In this document: piece by piece, positions 1 through 14,160 of the stretch
Position numbering within the stretch: position 1 is the stretch's first letter
Layout of the letters: each line of letters opens with the position of its first letter
From: Aphelocoma coerulescens
Lineage: Eukaryota > Chordata > Aves > Passeriformes > Corvidae
DNA length: 64,000 nucleotides
Direction of reading: 5' to 3'
NCBI RefSeq assembly: GCF_041296385.1
Contig: NC_091013.1
Location: forward strand, 11,670,001-11,734,000
Notes under the pieces: generated by a model
The model's input: only the letters and a program-made list of their open reading frames with translations
Database searches by the model: none
Told to the model about the DNA's origin: nothing
Program-made: the position numbers and the translations under genes

Positions 1-1185
1 ATGTCTGGGTTCATGAAGAATTAAAGTGTTCTGATGTCCTTAGCTGTACATCTGTGACCAAAATCATAAATGAAATTAGGTTACCAAGGAGGCAGAAAAA
101 CAGTTTGCCGCTACTTTTGGTTATTGTCAAATGCCTATTGGATTACTGGAAAATATGCCATTTCTTTTAAAATAAAATAATGATTTATAAGGGTTTTTTT
201 CACAACCACTTATGCTCATATGCTCAAATGCAATAGGCATCTAATATTAAATTCAGTCTAAGCACCTGTCTCAGTAAATATAGATTGAATTGAAAGTCAG
301 GCATCTCAATATCATTTGGGATTTGAGTCATGGTAAACAATGAAAAAGCAAACTAAATGAGGTTCACAATATCAATGTTATTTCAGAGGAATAGAAAAAA
401 ACCAACTCAAGACTGTGAATTTTGACATACTCTGTTATTTTTTTCCACAGTAGAGTTACTTTACGGACTCTATTGTGAGCACTTACGCAGAAGCTCACGC
501 CAAAATGTAGTTTTCAGTGAGTGAATTACAACTTTGGGAGGAAGAACACAGGGGAATTTCAGAACAGCCCTGCAGGCTCAAGCTATGCAGTAATTTTTCT
601 GTATATTCATCTGTGTTGGAGGCATACAGCATCAATACCATTTAAAATTACAAGTTACTTTTCCCCAGCCTCCCCTACATTTACCCCTGCAAATCAGTGG
701 TTGATATGTATGTCCTCTCTGCTATTTTGAGTTAATTTTATCTTGTATTAAAAATATAATCTGTCTGAAAGTTTTCTATAGGGATACATAGGTATTCTTC
801 AGTATTGCTAAGGTAGTGCCCTTTAAATATAATTTTCATCAGCAGAAGCTTAAAAGAGTTTGAAGTGGCTGGTGAGGTAGAGAGGTGACACAACACATAA
901 TTTGCATTTTCCACAGAAGCTGCTGTAACTGTGGCACACCTATGGTGTACTTCTACCACTGAGTGTAAGGGAATGCCATACCTTCCTCTGCTGGAGAGCT
1001 GAGATATCAGCTGTTCTACTTTCTGCTCTCTCGTTCTCTTTGAAATACTTGGGAAAGCAGTGAATCTGAAAATTATTAAACTACATATCATAAATAACTG
1101 ATAAGCTATATTACACTTTTTATTTAGCAGGAGCTTGTAATAAGAGAAACCAGTTGTGTTAATAAATATGCACACATGTATATCC

Positions 1186-1226
1186 AGAGAGAGAGGAAGA
1201 GGAAAAGGGAGGAAGAGAGGGAAGAA
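1186..1226 (+). repeat. Purine-rich low-complexity tract
   Basis: An imperfect GA/GGA run of about 40 bases with no pyrimidine. It is a simple polypurine tract, and no further function can be read from it. Confidence 0.7.
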
Positions 1227-2129
1227 TCATTTCATTTTCTACTGAAGTACAGCATTCTCTGGTATAAAATGAAGCAATTAACAACAGTTCACAGAATTGC
1301 ACAAGACCGGAAGTGATTATCACAGCCAATTAAAAGTGCAGAGGATAATTACATTTGGCAGACTGCAAGCCCTTGCTGGAATCTGTCCAGAACACAGGTC
1401 CAGACCAGCAGCTCAGTTAGTCTGGAAGCTGCTTCCAAATAGCAAGTGCCCAGGGTGAGTGTGCCGAACATTGGCTTTCACACAGGCAGCTGCTTACTCA
1501 CGAGCTGGCCAACGAAGCTGTCACAAGAATGGTGCAGCAAAAAGACATTGTCAGCATCTATCAGGCAATAATTAAACCTCATCTCTTTACTTTTTTTCAG
1601 GCATGTACTTCCTTTCTGTGCATCAGCTGACTAAATAATTGTCACAATTAAAGGTGCTTCAGTCAATAGACATTTCAGCTGATTGATAATTTCAATGAAG
1701 CTTCAAAAAACAACCACTGATACAACTTTATCTTTTTCCAACTGGCATCACCACAAGAAGGTAATGATCAGGAAGCTATTATATTGACAGTCACGTTTAA
1801 CTTGACATTTTCTGAATGCAACTGTGAGACATTTATTTTTTGTTATGACATTGAAATTCTATTTGTCCTGTGTATGGCTACTAATGTCAGTAAAGAATTC
1901 ACCGAATAAAAAAGAAATATAAAACATTCAGGCATAACCTAAGCTCAACTCTTGTGCTTTTTCTACCTCCTTTTGTATTTGCTTGCAATGACCTCAGCAG
2001 TCTCCCAGTAAATAAATGAAATGGATGAGGCAAGAAGCATGGGACAGAACAATGTTCAACAAAGGCATTCATACTTCTTATGCATATCTATTCATGTTAC
2101 CATGTTTTGTTCACTGATATATTTTCAAA

Positions 2130-2592
2130 GGTACAGAGACTGGGTGTGCCTGGCAGGCACCTCTGGAGATTGTGTGGTCCAAGCCTCTGCTTAGAACAGA
2201 GTCCATGACAGCAGGTTGCTCAAGGCCTTGCCCAGTTATGTTTTGAATATCTCCAAGGATGGGTACTCCACAACATCTCTGGGTAATCTGTTCTTGTGTG
2301 TGACCACCCTCATAGTGAAGACTTTTTTCTTTTTTTTTAATATTTAAGTGGAATTTCCTGTGTTTCAGTTTGTGTCTATTGCTTCTCATCTCTGGGCACC
2401 ACAGAGAAGAGTCTGTCTCTGTTGTCTTTACTGCTCAATCATGTATTTATGTGCATGTGCAAGTCCCCCCTGAGCCCTCTCTTCTCCAGGCTGAGTGGTC
2501 CCAGCTCTCTCAGCCTCTCAGCCTCTCCTCATTTGTCAGATGCTAAAGATCCTTAATTTTTGTGGCACTTCCCTGGGCTTGCTCCAGTAAGT
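2130..2592 (-). mobile_element. CR1 LINE fragment, 3' end of ORF2 and 3' UTR, old copy
   Basis: Read on the minus strand this matches the last 460 bases or so of avian CR1. Diagnostic blocks on the plus strand include ctctggagattgtgtggtcc, the stretch around tgaatatctccaaggatggg, ctccacaacatctctgggta and ctcttctccaggctgagtgg. The copy carries many substitutions and indels (for example an inserted T/A run near 2325-2345), and the terminal 8-mer repeats are not recognisable. It is 5'-truncated, as most CR1 copies are, and has no coding capacity. It lies in the same orientation as IL1RAPL1. Confidence 0.88.
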
Positions 2593-5500
2593 AATGTCTC
2601 ACTTTAACTGATAAATCCATTTTTTTTTGAGTTAATTTTCTGAGATTTATTTTCTAAGAAAAGAAGTACAGCTTCTCTGTCACATCCATTTGAGAAGTAG
2701 CTATAATTTAATTTTATCTCTGAAAACAGCAGCAACACACCTAAAATACTGGCCATGAAATTTCTTACCATTGTCAGCAAAAACACCACAACATTTATTA
2801 AGGAGTTTTCTAAACAAATGTATGAGCATATTTTGTATGTAACTTAGTTCTTTAATTCAGTTTCTATTTTTGGTATCCATAATTACTCATTTTACTGTGA
2901 ATCTGCCTTAATTTTGTAATTTATTTTCAGTTTTCTTTTCAATGGAAGAGGTTCTTTCGGTACAGCTGATTTTGTATATGTTACTATACATGTAATAAGT
3001 TATTCAATCCTAATTCATTTTTCACAAGTAAAAAAAATTTAAAAAAGAAAAAGCTTAAAGGGTATTGGGTCTCAAGGTATATCAAACTGTGACAGGTTTA
3101 TGTGTTTTTCTCCAATTTGTTGCTGACATAAAAGAATATCTGTAATGAATGATGAATGGGTTTGTCCCTGTAAAAAAATAAGGAAATATCATACCTGAGA
3201 GTTTATTAATGTATTTAAAGCTTGTATTTACTAGTTAATATATAAAATCATGACAATACCTTCATCATTTTCTCATCTAAGTCCGAAGTTTGTTTGCATT
3301 TAATCTCAGAAGTTTCAGCATTTCCAGAAAAAAAGAAATTTACTTGAAAATGAATGAGTAAGGTAAAGGGATGGAAATGCTTCTTATAAAGTAATAGTAC
3401 CAATGTATTCTAAAGTATCTAGGAACAATGTTATATTCATGTCTCTTTCATCATGTTTATCCAAAAAATATTATCAGGATTAATTACCATAAAATCATTA
3501 AGAAGTACTGTAAATGCATTTAAGAAATTAGGTGGTTAATTGAATCAACTATGTGAAGATTTCTTTCTCGTTCAGGGTGGATCCAGCAGAGAGTATTTTG
3601 GAAGACACAGTGGGTGGAAGGGTATGTGCTGCCCCATCTGAACCCCTCTGACCCACAATGAGAATGTATTTATGAGAAGCTGTAGAATTGCAGAGCTGGA
3701 GTAACAATGTCCAGTGCCCATTTCACACCCTTCTGAGTGTTATCATCAATATGACAAAGCATAAGAAAGTTCCATAGAAGGCTTTAGAACAGTCCTCAGC
3801 CTCAGTGAGAGGTGCTGCCAACTGGACTTTTTCTCTGTGTGTGGGAATTGAGTGAGAAAGAAGAAGAAATGAAGAGTAAGGACAAATGAACACACAAGGG
3901 AAAAAGAGATGAAGCATTTGAAAACTACCATTAGGAAATTTTCTGCTTAACATTTCTATATTATTTATGGAAAATTTCTTTGCTGCAGTTAAAATTATTT
4001 CACTTGGCAAAATTCAAGCATGACTACTGAAGACTTAATGTAATGTATCAGGAGGGCATGGAAACAGTTTAGAAATAAGCAAGAGAGCTCAGTGTTTTAT
4101 GACTCTCTGGGACCTATTGCTATTATTTCCCAAGCCATCTCACTAATTACAGGCCTTACTGGAGACTGCATGCCTCAGTGAGAGCAGGAATAGATATATT
4201 GCTCCCTATAAAAAATAACCCATTTTCTGTAGATGGTGTCATCAAAAGAGAGTCACAACTTCCATCCCAAAATGACAATATAGCTCATGTTCTTAAGCAT
4301 GCATTGCAATGGATTCATATAAATATAATATTGTTGCTACATAATATACTGGATTCACTTTTACCATCTCTGAAATTCACATACAGTTCCAATTGGCATG
4401 ACTAATTTGATCCTATTTTCAGTCACCTGAAAATTTCAACTTTCTTGTAAAGCTTGACAAGGACATAAACAGTAACCATAATGATAAATCAAGTGTTAGG
4501 AAAAATATTTAAACTATATTTAAGATAGCACTATTTTAATAGAAATACTTTTTAATTCATTGGACTTCTTAAAATAATATAATACTTTAAATTTGAATAA
4601 TCAATGAGAATTGTAGCATAGGAGCTTAATAATATTAAATATATTGTACACTGAACAGAATAATAGTATCCCTCAAATCTCATTTTATTGTATTTCATAC
4701 TGGAGAATGACTTTCAACCCCAGACTGCTTCTGCACTTCTGTAAAATTATCTGAGAAAGAGGACCATCTTGACATGATTCAAACCCTAAACAGGGCCTTA
4801 TATTCAGAAAACTTACTCTTTGCTCAGTAATCTTCAGTTCAGCCAGAAGATGCTCCTCCTACTCACTTAAACCGTAAAATTAAATGGGTAGAGATCTTTT
4901 CTATTCCTTTTAATACAGAGCTAGATCAGGAACTATAAAAGCAAAGATGAGAGTTTGGAAATCTGGACATTTGGAAATGTTGGATTGAAAGGAGCTGAAG
5001 GCTGCTTCATGTTAATGTGCACAGTGAGTTTAAAAAGAAAACACAGAAAGGAATCTTGTGTGGGGAACCAGTGAAGAATTACATCAGATTCTCTGGTGGT
5101 GTGTTATTGCTTTTCAAGTTAGGAGCAGCTAAGCTAAATATTTTGTGTCAGGGAGACCAGCTTATAATATCCAATTTGTTTTGAAATATAATTACACGGA
5201 GATGCCAAAGAAGACACCTCAAATCCATTTTTTCCTGCCAGAGTTTTATGCTTTATTGGGTGAAAGGAAAATATGTGTGCTGGTTTACTGATTTCAGCAC
5301 TTAAGAGTTCAATAGAATTCAGCAAATGATTAACTGTTTCTAAAAACCTGTAAGACAATATTTTCCTTATAGGCATGGCATTGTTAAACACTCATCCCAG
5401 TATCTGAACTCAGTTTTTGCAATTTGATTGAACCCACTAAAAGACTTTCACTGTTTAGTGTTTCAGGGGGTAGATTTACAGAAGACAGAAGTTGGAAATA

Positions 5501-8500
5501 TGAAGTGGGAGTTCAGTGGTTAACCACAGAAACCAATGATAAATTGATAAAGTTTTCTGTGCTCATACCATTGTCACCAGACTATTAAGGAGTAACGACA
5601 AATTCACCCTCTTTGTCAACTGTCTTTAGTCTACTAAATCCTATTATTTCATTCTACTGAAAAATCAAAGTTTTTACATATCATCCAGTTGTTATAAAGG
5701 AGGATGAACTACATTTGAATAAAAGATAGCACATAGTAGTAAACTCTAAACGCCTTTAAGACTGACAAAGTAAATGTCAAAAAAAATGGGGTTCACAAGG
5801 AAGATACTTTGAAACCTTCAAAGATACTTGATTTTCTGCTCCCATCAAATCTTCAAAACCACTTCCCCATCACCTTCTTTATGGATAAAATATTCCATCC
5901 CATGCAAATAAGAAGAGCAAAGGAAAATAGTGAAGAGTGAGATGAATTTGAGCACCAGTCTTAATACCACCTTCAATTTTTAAACCTGGTGAGCTTCTGA
6001 AAAATCTACATGTTTTGGTACTGTTTACAATTTTGTAGGCAGAAAACACCCAGAGATACGGTGTTACAGTCTGAAAATATGTTCAATGAAAACTGGTGAG
6101 AAAATACCAATTATCTGGTCCCAACCATATTAATTCAGCAGCAAAACTAATATAAGAAATTTATTAGGAGTGTCAAAAAGTAAAATATGTCAGATTTTTG
6201 ATCCTTGAAACTCTTATTATTGCCTCTACTTTTATTTAGAACAGATTTAACGTTTCCATCACAGAAATTCTCCAATATTAGTTGCACTAAGTAGCGTATT
6301 TCATAGGCATCAGAGTTTAATTTTCAGACATAAGCCTAACTGTTCACTGGGTGTTTAATGAGGTTAAGATACATATTACCAGATGGGAGTATTTCTTATT
6401 AGCATTCTCCTCATCCTAATTGTGCTGTACAACAGTGGCACAGGAAATTGTTGATCAGTTTCAAATCCTGCCCTAACATAGTCTTTCTGAGTAGTCATTT
6501 TATTTGACAAGATCTTTGTAATTATGTGATCAAGTTTTAATTCCTGTGTGCTGTGGCACCTCTACATGGGAAGTGCATGGCCTACATCTCTCCAGAGTGT
6601 TACTACAATTATTTTACACTGGTATAGAATCAAGGATGAGAGTAAGGGTAGAGTGGAAGAATCTGATCAAATAGAAAAAACTTGTTCTAGTTTTACCACA
6701 TGTTGGTCATCTTTTGCCTTGCTTAATGACAACTATGCATTGGCCATTTTTATTAAATTAAAAAAAAAAAAAAGGTGCTTCATTTTTCTTCATTTGATGA
6801 TGAATAATGTGAAATCCTTTCATGTGAGGAATTGAAAGCTTATTTTGTGGATTTGGATATTCAGGTACCTGAATAATTGACTATGAGTAACTTCGTATTT
6901 AGTTTGCTGTCCTACTAATTTCTGGATTGGGAGCAACAAGGAAAAAGGGTTGAAAAAAATATTATTTTTCCAAAAGGTAATGTGTCTTAAATGTGGCATA
7001 TCTTGTTGGGAACACTGTCACTCAGTATTTATGTTGCTGAACTTGCAAGAGACCTCAACAGATAGTAAAAAAGAAAAGGACAATCTAAAGAAATATATTG
7101 TCTGAAAAGCAAGAAAAGGAAAGCACAATTGTGTCCTCTTTTCAAAGGAAAACGAAGGTACATAAGGTAAATGTCAGAATGAAAAACAGTAGCAGAAAGC
7201 TGAGAGCACCTGAGCACATCAGCCATGAGCCTGCTCTTTATCTCATTTATAACAGTGGAGCTGCCATCAGTTCTGAGTGACTGGTGGTTTCTGCTGACCC
7301 TGAATGGATATAATCTCACTAACCACAGCCATGAGAAGTGAATACAGTCTGCCCTAACTGCAGTAAGCAAGAAGCAGACCCATCTGTGGGAATCAACCCT
7401 TCACTGATTGTGGCAAGAGCCCAGATGATCAGCTCAGATTAATCACTGGTGGTTTTCTGGGCCAATGGCTATAAACAGGTGAGACAAAGCAAGGTACTGA
7501 CCACCACCATGTCCATTATGTGTGTTTGTCTGTGCTTTTGTGAAATTTATTTCTTCTGAGGATCTTCAAGATAACTTCAGACTTTGGGAGTGTATCTAGG
7601 TGACTGCCTTACACAACTGGTATTTTAAATTGATCACTATTTTATCTGTATGCTTTAACTTCTGAGGTTCTAAAATAAGTAAACACACTAAGTAAAGCTA
7701 TGAATAAATACTGATAGATTAAAGAACTCCAAAGCAGCCATACAAAGTCTGGCTTTACATCCTTCTTGAGCAATTTAAAATACCAGGGAGCAGAATTTTT
7801 GAGAGCTAGTTTTAACTCTGAGAATTATGAAGTATTTTCATTGGTTTGAGCATCCTTTGCATTGCCATTTAGTTGAAGGATTTGAAATCATGTACTTTTA
7901 GATTTGTGAACCAGAATATTCAATAGCATCACAAGTGCATCTCTTTGAAGCCTCTGTTAAAACTGTTAAAGCAGCTTTGTTCTTGGTTTTCAGCAATTTA
8001 ACTGAGAATAAAATCAGTCACTAACTACTAACAGAATGAGGTTTCAAACCAAGCAAAAATACCATTTTTCACACAGTGCTTTATTAAGAGTTGAATTCCT
8101 TCCTGCAAGATCTTGTGGGGGGTTAAAAGGTACATAGAAGTGTAAAAAAAAAGTTAAATAGAGTTTGGAAAAAGACTATTTTTACAGTCAGCAGTGCAAA
8201 GATTCACTGAAGTCCAAGAAGACTGAAAGGTATTCTCAGGAAATGTCATAGTCATGACATTCAGATCTTTCATTTCTACTTATGCAACTACTATAGGCCA
8301 AATGTGGAGATATGGATTCATTCAGGGTAGAATTAATACCTTTAAGAAGAGCTTCTGAAAAGTTCTGTAATTAAATCATAGGATCCTCTAACTGAAAACC
8401 ATTTCCCAAGACTAAAAATAAGAAAGCTTATTTCCATGAGCTACAGTACATGATAAAAGGGCTTTAAAATATTAAACAATATCTGCACCCAATAATAAAC

Positions 8501-10314
8501 ACATTCTGTATGAATGTGTCCTATTTAAATTTCTCAGCATTTGCCTTCGATGCCGAATTCAGTAGCTCCTTCATTTGTCTAAGAGAAAAAATAAAGACAC
8601 ACAGTAACTACTCTCTTATTACTTGAATGAAAAATTAATGTCTTAGGCTACAAATCTATGTTTTGTTCACTAAGTTTGCTATCTATTGGGAAATTAGTGT
8701 TGCAGTTCTGCCTTTTGAAATTATTTGGGTGTTCAGGGACAGAGAGAGAACATGAAGGAAAGCTAATTATTCATCTTGTTTTACATACATTTTATCCAAT
8801 ACTACTTGTATATACTATTTGTTTATAGCTCTAAGAGCAGTACTGCTGGTCAATAGTATCAGTTTTAAGACAAAATCACTCCTTATTTAATTACTACTGC
8901 AATAGAAGTTTTTTTTTTTTCTTCTTTACTTAATTTTAATTCAAAGTATTCAGAATTACTCAAATACTCCTAACTATGCTAAAAAAAAAGCAATCAGTAT
9001 ATCTGTCGATTAAGAAGGTGATAAATGTGCTCATAAAAAGCTTAAAAAAATTACATTCCTTGAAATACTATTAAGTTAGAGTGATGAATATACCAGGAAA
9101 ACTTTACAAAAATAAAACAAAATCTTCAAGAAGTTTTTGGCATTAGTAAATTAGTATCTTAGTAATAATTCTATATTTGGGTTTGTAAAAGAATATATTG
9201 GGTCTGTAAGTCATGTCACACCTACTCGTCTGGAAACTACTAATTTAATAAAGATGTTCAGCATTAAAATATATACATTTTTATCCTCTAAATTACTTAT
9301 TCAAAAGCAAAAGTTAGGCTAGTTTTATTGTATTTCTTCTTTCACTAATTTATGCACTCTTACCATTTCAAAAGCAGAACACATATTCATGTTGTCATTA
9401 CAATAAATCTAAATGTACCCTTTGGTTCTGATTTAAATAAGAGGAGAGACTGGATGACAACAGGAAAAATGAGGAATGTAAAAGAGATGCAAATACAAAG
9501 CACATCATAAATAGAAATATCATGCACCATTAAAAGTTACTCAAAACCTAAAATTCAGTAACAGCCCAAAGTTAAGTCAGCTATTGGCAGCAGACTCTGT
9601 GATAACAGGGACTTCCAGTCAGTTGGATCACTGATGTATTTCCCCAGAGAGGATCAAGATATGCTGTAAGTAACTGATAGATGCAAACATAAGTCAGTTC
9701 CAGTGCCAACTAAAAAATAAAACAGTCTCACATCAATACAAACCTTTAAAGACTCTTTTGCATGAATAAAATATTTTTCTAAGGGAAGTTTATCAGAGAA
9801 TGGAGCTTCTGATGGACAGAAATGCCTCATGAAGGAAGCTGGCAACTGTGGAATGGATATCAATATCGAAAAGCAATTTATGAGAATTTTTTCTCCCTTC
9901 TTACAGCTAAACCTGATCTAAAATCACAATTAGGCCTAGGGATCATTATGCTTTGAAACATAATTCTGACACATACTGGGTAGTAATTTCAGTGTTTCTA
10001 AGGAGACGATTAGTCATGTCAGTGAGGTTTGACTTGCCAAACCACAGCCCTACTGCCTAAAATTGACTTTTCTTCCATAAAATATACTAACACTAATGTT
10101 CATTCATTTGAGAGGCAGTATCTTTCAATTCTTTTCAGAAAGGAAACACTCTACTGACCTCCATCTCTCGCTATGAAGAACCATCATTTTTCAGGTCCTA
10201 TAAAATAGCAATAGTGAGGAAGCTTCTGTCCAAGGGGCCTTTAATGCCATCCTATGTTTGTCACTATAAATTTCTCTTATTTGAGAATACAGCTAAGATT
10301 ATTCATGCTCCTTT

Positions 10315-10347
10315 CCCTGCCCCCCTCTTCTTCCCCCCCTCCCCCCC
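10315..10347 (-). other. C-rich tract; canonical G-quadruplex motif on the minus strand
   Basis: The plus strand has C-runs of 3, 6, 7 and 7 separated by 2, 7 and 1 bases. The minus strand therefore satisfies the G3+N1-7 four-run rule. Because IL1RAPL1 is transcribed from this strand, the G-runs would also be present in the pre-mRNA. Confidence 0.75.
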
Positions 10348-11048
10348 ATTGGCCTCTGTCATTATTACTTTAACATGTATACCTCAAAGAAAGAAATCAG
10401 AAAAGAGACTGCTTGGAAAACATGCTGCATAGTTTTCCCATAGAAGCATTAGCTCAAATTCAAAGAGATTTTTTTAAAAAAGAACAAACTAAACCAAAAC
10501 CAACCAATCAAAAAATCCCTGAACAAAAAAACCAACAAACTGTCTTGGTATTTCTGTAATAATGATTATTTTTCAAAACAATTTCAGCAATAGATAATAT
10601 CTCTATATTAGCTGCAGCCTATCATATTAGAAAAGCTTTTGCCAACCTGAGACCCATTTAAAATGCCAATTGCAGAGGAAATATTCCTCCTACCTCCAAG
10701 CAGTTGCTTCTGCTTCATATTTCTACAGTTAATGACATTTATTACAATGTTTGTGCAGGGACCAGAAATAGAAATATTTATCCTTTAAGGAACAGAAGTG
10801 TTGAAGAAAATGTATTTACCCAAATTTCATGTCTTTTTTTTTCCCCTCTGTCGTTCTATTTTATTTTGGGTTTTTTTTTAATTTTTTTTTTGGCAAAGAA
10901 CTGTAAACTTGCGAATGGCTCAAAGATAAGCTGTTTTGAAAGAAAAGGACTGTCATTCTAAGGCTATTTTGCTGCAGAGCCTCTTTCCAAAGTGATTTTT
11001 TTTTTTTAATTATTATTATTAATCAGCTCTTTCCATGTTTTAAAAAGC

Positions 11049-11078
11049 TTATTTATTTACTTATTTATTTATTTATTT
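11049..11078 (+). repeat. (TTTA)n microsatellite
   Basis: About seven copies of TTTA with one C interruption near 11060. Confidence 0.85.
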
Positions 11079-13306
11079 GAGAAGCAAATTTAAAAAGATC
11101 AATCAATGCAATGGAGAGTGCTACTCCAGTATGATTGTGTTCTGGTCCTTCAGGTGAACACAGTTCTAATCTGATTCATGCAAATTTATTTCATATGAAA
11201 TCATATGAGAACAGAGCAAAACAATTTTATTTCCATAATTCTTATTTTTCTGGGAGGTCACTCTAAACAAGGCAGCAGTGCTGTAGTGAAGAGAATCACG
11301 GGAATGAACTGGAAATTTATAGTTGATATGTTAAAGGTGAGAATTGTTGACAATTAAAAATGGTAACCAAGGGCCGGATGTACCATGACTGGCACCAGAG
11401 ATGACCAGGAAAGATGTAGTCTTCAATTTGGGTCAAAATTAGGGGAAAAGCTTGGTTCATAGGAATTATGTTTCAGGTCTGAACAACCTGTCATTATTCT
11501 TGCTTCCTTGTATCCTATGTGTACTTATGTATACATATATGGTTCTTTGAATCTTGTGCCTATTTTTCACTTCATAAGGTATCTAGTTCCTTGATAAGCA
11601 AGAGTCAGAGAGGAAAGGTTTAGATGAAGAGTTTAAAGACAGCTTAGTCCTGGTTCATGGGTAATTATTTTTTGTCGCAAAGCAGCACTAATGGCAGAGA
11701 GAGGCTTCTAACACTAAGCCTTGACCTCCTGGTGAAGCAGAATGACAGTGCCATTTGACCCACCTTTTCACTGCCATGTGAGGGGAAGGGAATGTAATTC
11801 TTAAAACGTATGAGAGTCAGTGAGGGGCTAATGAAAGTTTTCCATGAACAATGATGATCCAGGAAGGAACAGTAGCCCACACTATTATCCAGGCAAGACC
11901 TACTGGGTAAATAAAGTTGCAACTACCTCTCCTATAGCTCTACATATTTCACAGGTGTCCTTTTCTATGTCTGCAATTATGAAACTCAGAGCAGTATTAA
12001 TTCAAAACATTTTATTTTTTAAATAGCTAGTTGAACTTTAAAAGAAAAACAGTCTTTCTATAAATCATTCAGGGTGAATGATGCATTACTTTGATGTCCA
12101 AATACTGTTTAGCATATAATAAAATTATGAACCCAGCTGGAATTACAGCATCTGAAGTGAATATCTGAAGACTTTTCTTTTCAGAATGTGATCAGAAGAG
12201 TTTGTGACTGGGAAGACAAGCACACAAAGCATTGCATGACTCTACTTGTAATAAAGAAATTGGAAAATGTGTTCAAAAATATTTTCTGCATTTTACTGAG
12301 TACGAAGCTAAGGATTGGCCCCAGCACATCTAACCTGTCTTCATAACAGCCTGCAAATAACTAGAAAAATCTAGATTAGCTAGAAATGAGCAGCTCTTAC
12401 CTGCCAACACCACTCCAGGAGGTTTGACAGTCCCAGGCAACCGTGTATTGTGCAGTTTTCACTGCCAGTTTGACATGCTGCCTGGTTTAGAAGCACTGGA
12501 AACTTTAGACAGAAAAACAATTACCAAGTGGGTGCTGCTGGAAAGCATTTTGCACAGCTCACTTTCAAGGAGGAGGGCTGTGGGCAGTCTGAGATCCAGC
12601 AGGGAGAGAGACTGGTAGCAGCACAGGAAAATTTCAGTTGACCTTTATGGAAAATTCCAATGTCCGTCTTAACTCTCAGAGCGAAGTTCAGTGTTTAATT
12701 TTGTAGCAGTTTTGATGAGATAGGAGCTTTAGAAGTGCAATGCAGCCATGAACTTAAAGGCAATGGCTTGAAATTTGGGCAGGATACTGCCAGCAGACTG
12801 CAAGCATTCTGCTTTCCTTTCACATTTTGGGATGGGCAGAACAGGCTATCACTAACTTCTCCTGTTAGCTGTTGGGGATCTATTTTTTTGTTTTGAAGTA
12901 ATACTGCCTTTCTTAGTGCAAATACTGATTTTACCATATGAATTGCTATTTGAAAACAATTATCAATGATTTAAGCAAAAAGACTTTCAATTTAATGATT
13001 TAATACCATTAAAATATATATGTAACCACACTGGTCTCATGATAACTGTCTTCGACTTAATTTTAAACCTCCAAAATATTATTTGCAGTTACACCTTCAG
13101 AAAATACCCACTGAAGTCTGGGATCATGATAGAGAAATGAGTTTCAAATGCAAAGAGCAAAGAATCACCTTCTTTTCAGGCTATTGTCAAGAGTTAGTGC
13201 ACACACTAATACTGATACCTACTGTCAGCTGCTGAACTATGTGGCTGCAAAATATGTCTGGGCTGAATGGATCTTGTGGTGACATAAAGAATACCACAGG
13301 TATTTT

Positions 13307-13395
13307 CATAGAATCATGGTATCACAGAATTGTTTAGATTGGAAAAGACCCTTAAGTTCATCAAGTCCAACTGTTAAAAACATGGTTAAACAAAT
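13307..13395 (-). mobile_element. CR1 LINE 3' tail, short truncated copy
   Basis: The plus strand begins tcatagaatcatggtatcac and continues through a diverged form of the CR1 3' UTR end (agattggaaaagacccttaa, then gttcatcaagtccaactg). This is the reverse complement of a CR1 tail with its ATTCTATG-type terminal repeats. Similarity fades after about 13395, so the copy is either very short or too diverged to follow. It lies in the same orientation as IL1RAPL1. Confidence 0.85.
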
Positions 13396-14142
13396 AGTAA
13401 AGCTGACACACTGCACAAGCTGAGCAGAATACATCATAGTCCTTCTGCATAAATGTTTGCAGTTCAGCCTAACTCTGGCTGATCCCCAGGTAGACCACCA
13501 CCTAGGAGTAATTTGGGTATCTCCTTAAGTAGGGATCAATACATTTAAACTAAATTCTAACCCAGGTAATCAAATTTTCTTCGTTTCTGTGTGAAAAAAC
13601 CCAATTTGAATCTAGGCAACACTTCAGTAAACATCTTGATTTGTCGTTCAAGCATTATTTTTTCCATTTCTATATCAGCTGCAGGAAAACTATTGAAAGA
13701 TGTCTAGAAACAAGACAGAGACCATTTAATTTCAAATGAAGTTATTTATCCTGAGTAGCAAACAATCAGGATATCATAAACTAAATTATTTTCTTTATCT
13801 ACAAACCAGAGCAGAGCGGTTTCTTCATCCTCCCTGTACTCTGATGTACTTTTGGGACTCTGCCTAATAGTGAGGCTGGTAGTGCAGGCTCCAAAACTAT
13901 TCAAGTCTCATCTTCTCTGAGATTACCAAAGAGGGTGCCAATTATTGCTGACTGTAATGGCATTTTCTGTGATGTAGACATTGTCAGACAGGAATCAAAA
14001 TGAGATATGCCTGTTAATTTCTAAACAGGAATTTAGTGTCTTTTTGTCCCTCTTCTCATGAATCTAGTACAGATGGCTGAGAGGTAAAGAGAGATTTTGA
14101 GTTCTGAGTCTTTGAATTCATTGGTAGTGAAACTAAAGTTGC

Positions 14143-14160
14143 CTTTTTTTTTTTTTTTTT
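14143..14160 (+). repeat. T18 homopolymer
   Basis: Eighteen uninterrupted Ts. I cannot identify a retrotransposon body next to it. Confidence 0.9.

Noticed and set aside
2111..2389. 92-codon minus-strand frame
   Set aside because: It runs through the 3' untranslated part of a decayed CR1.
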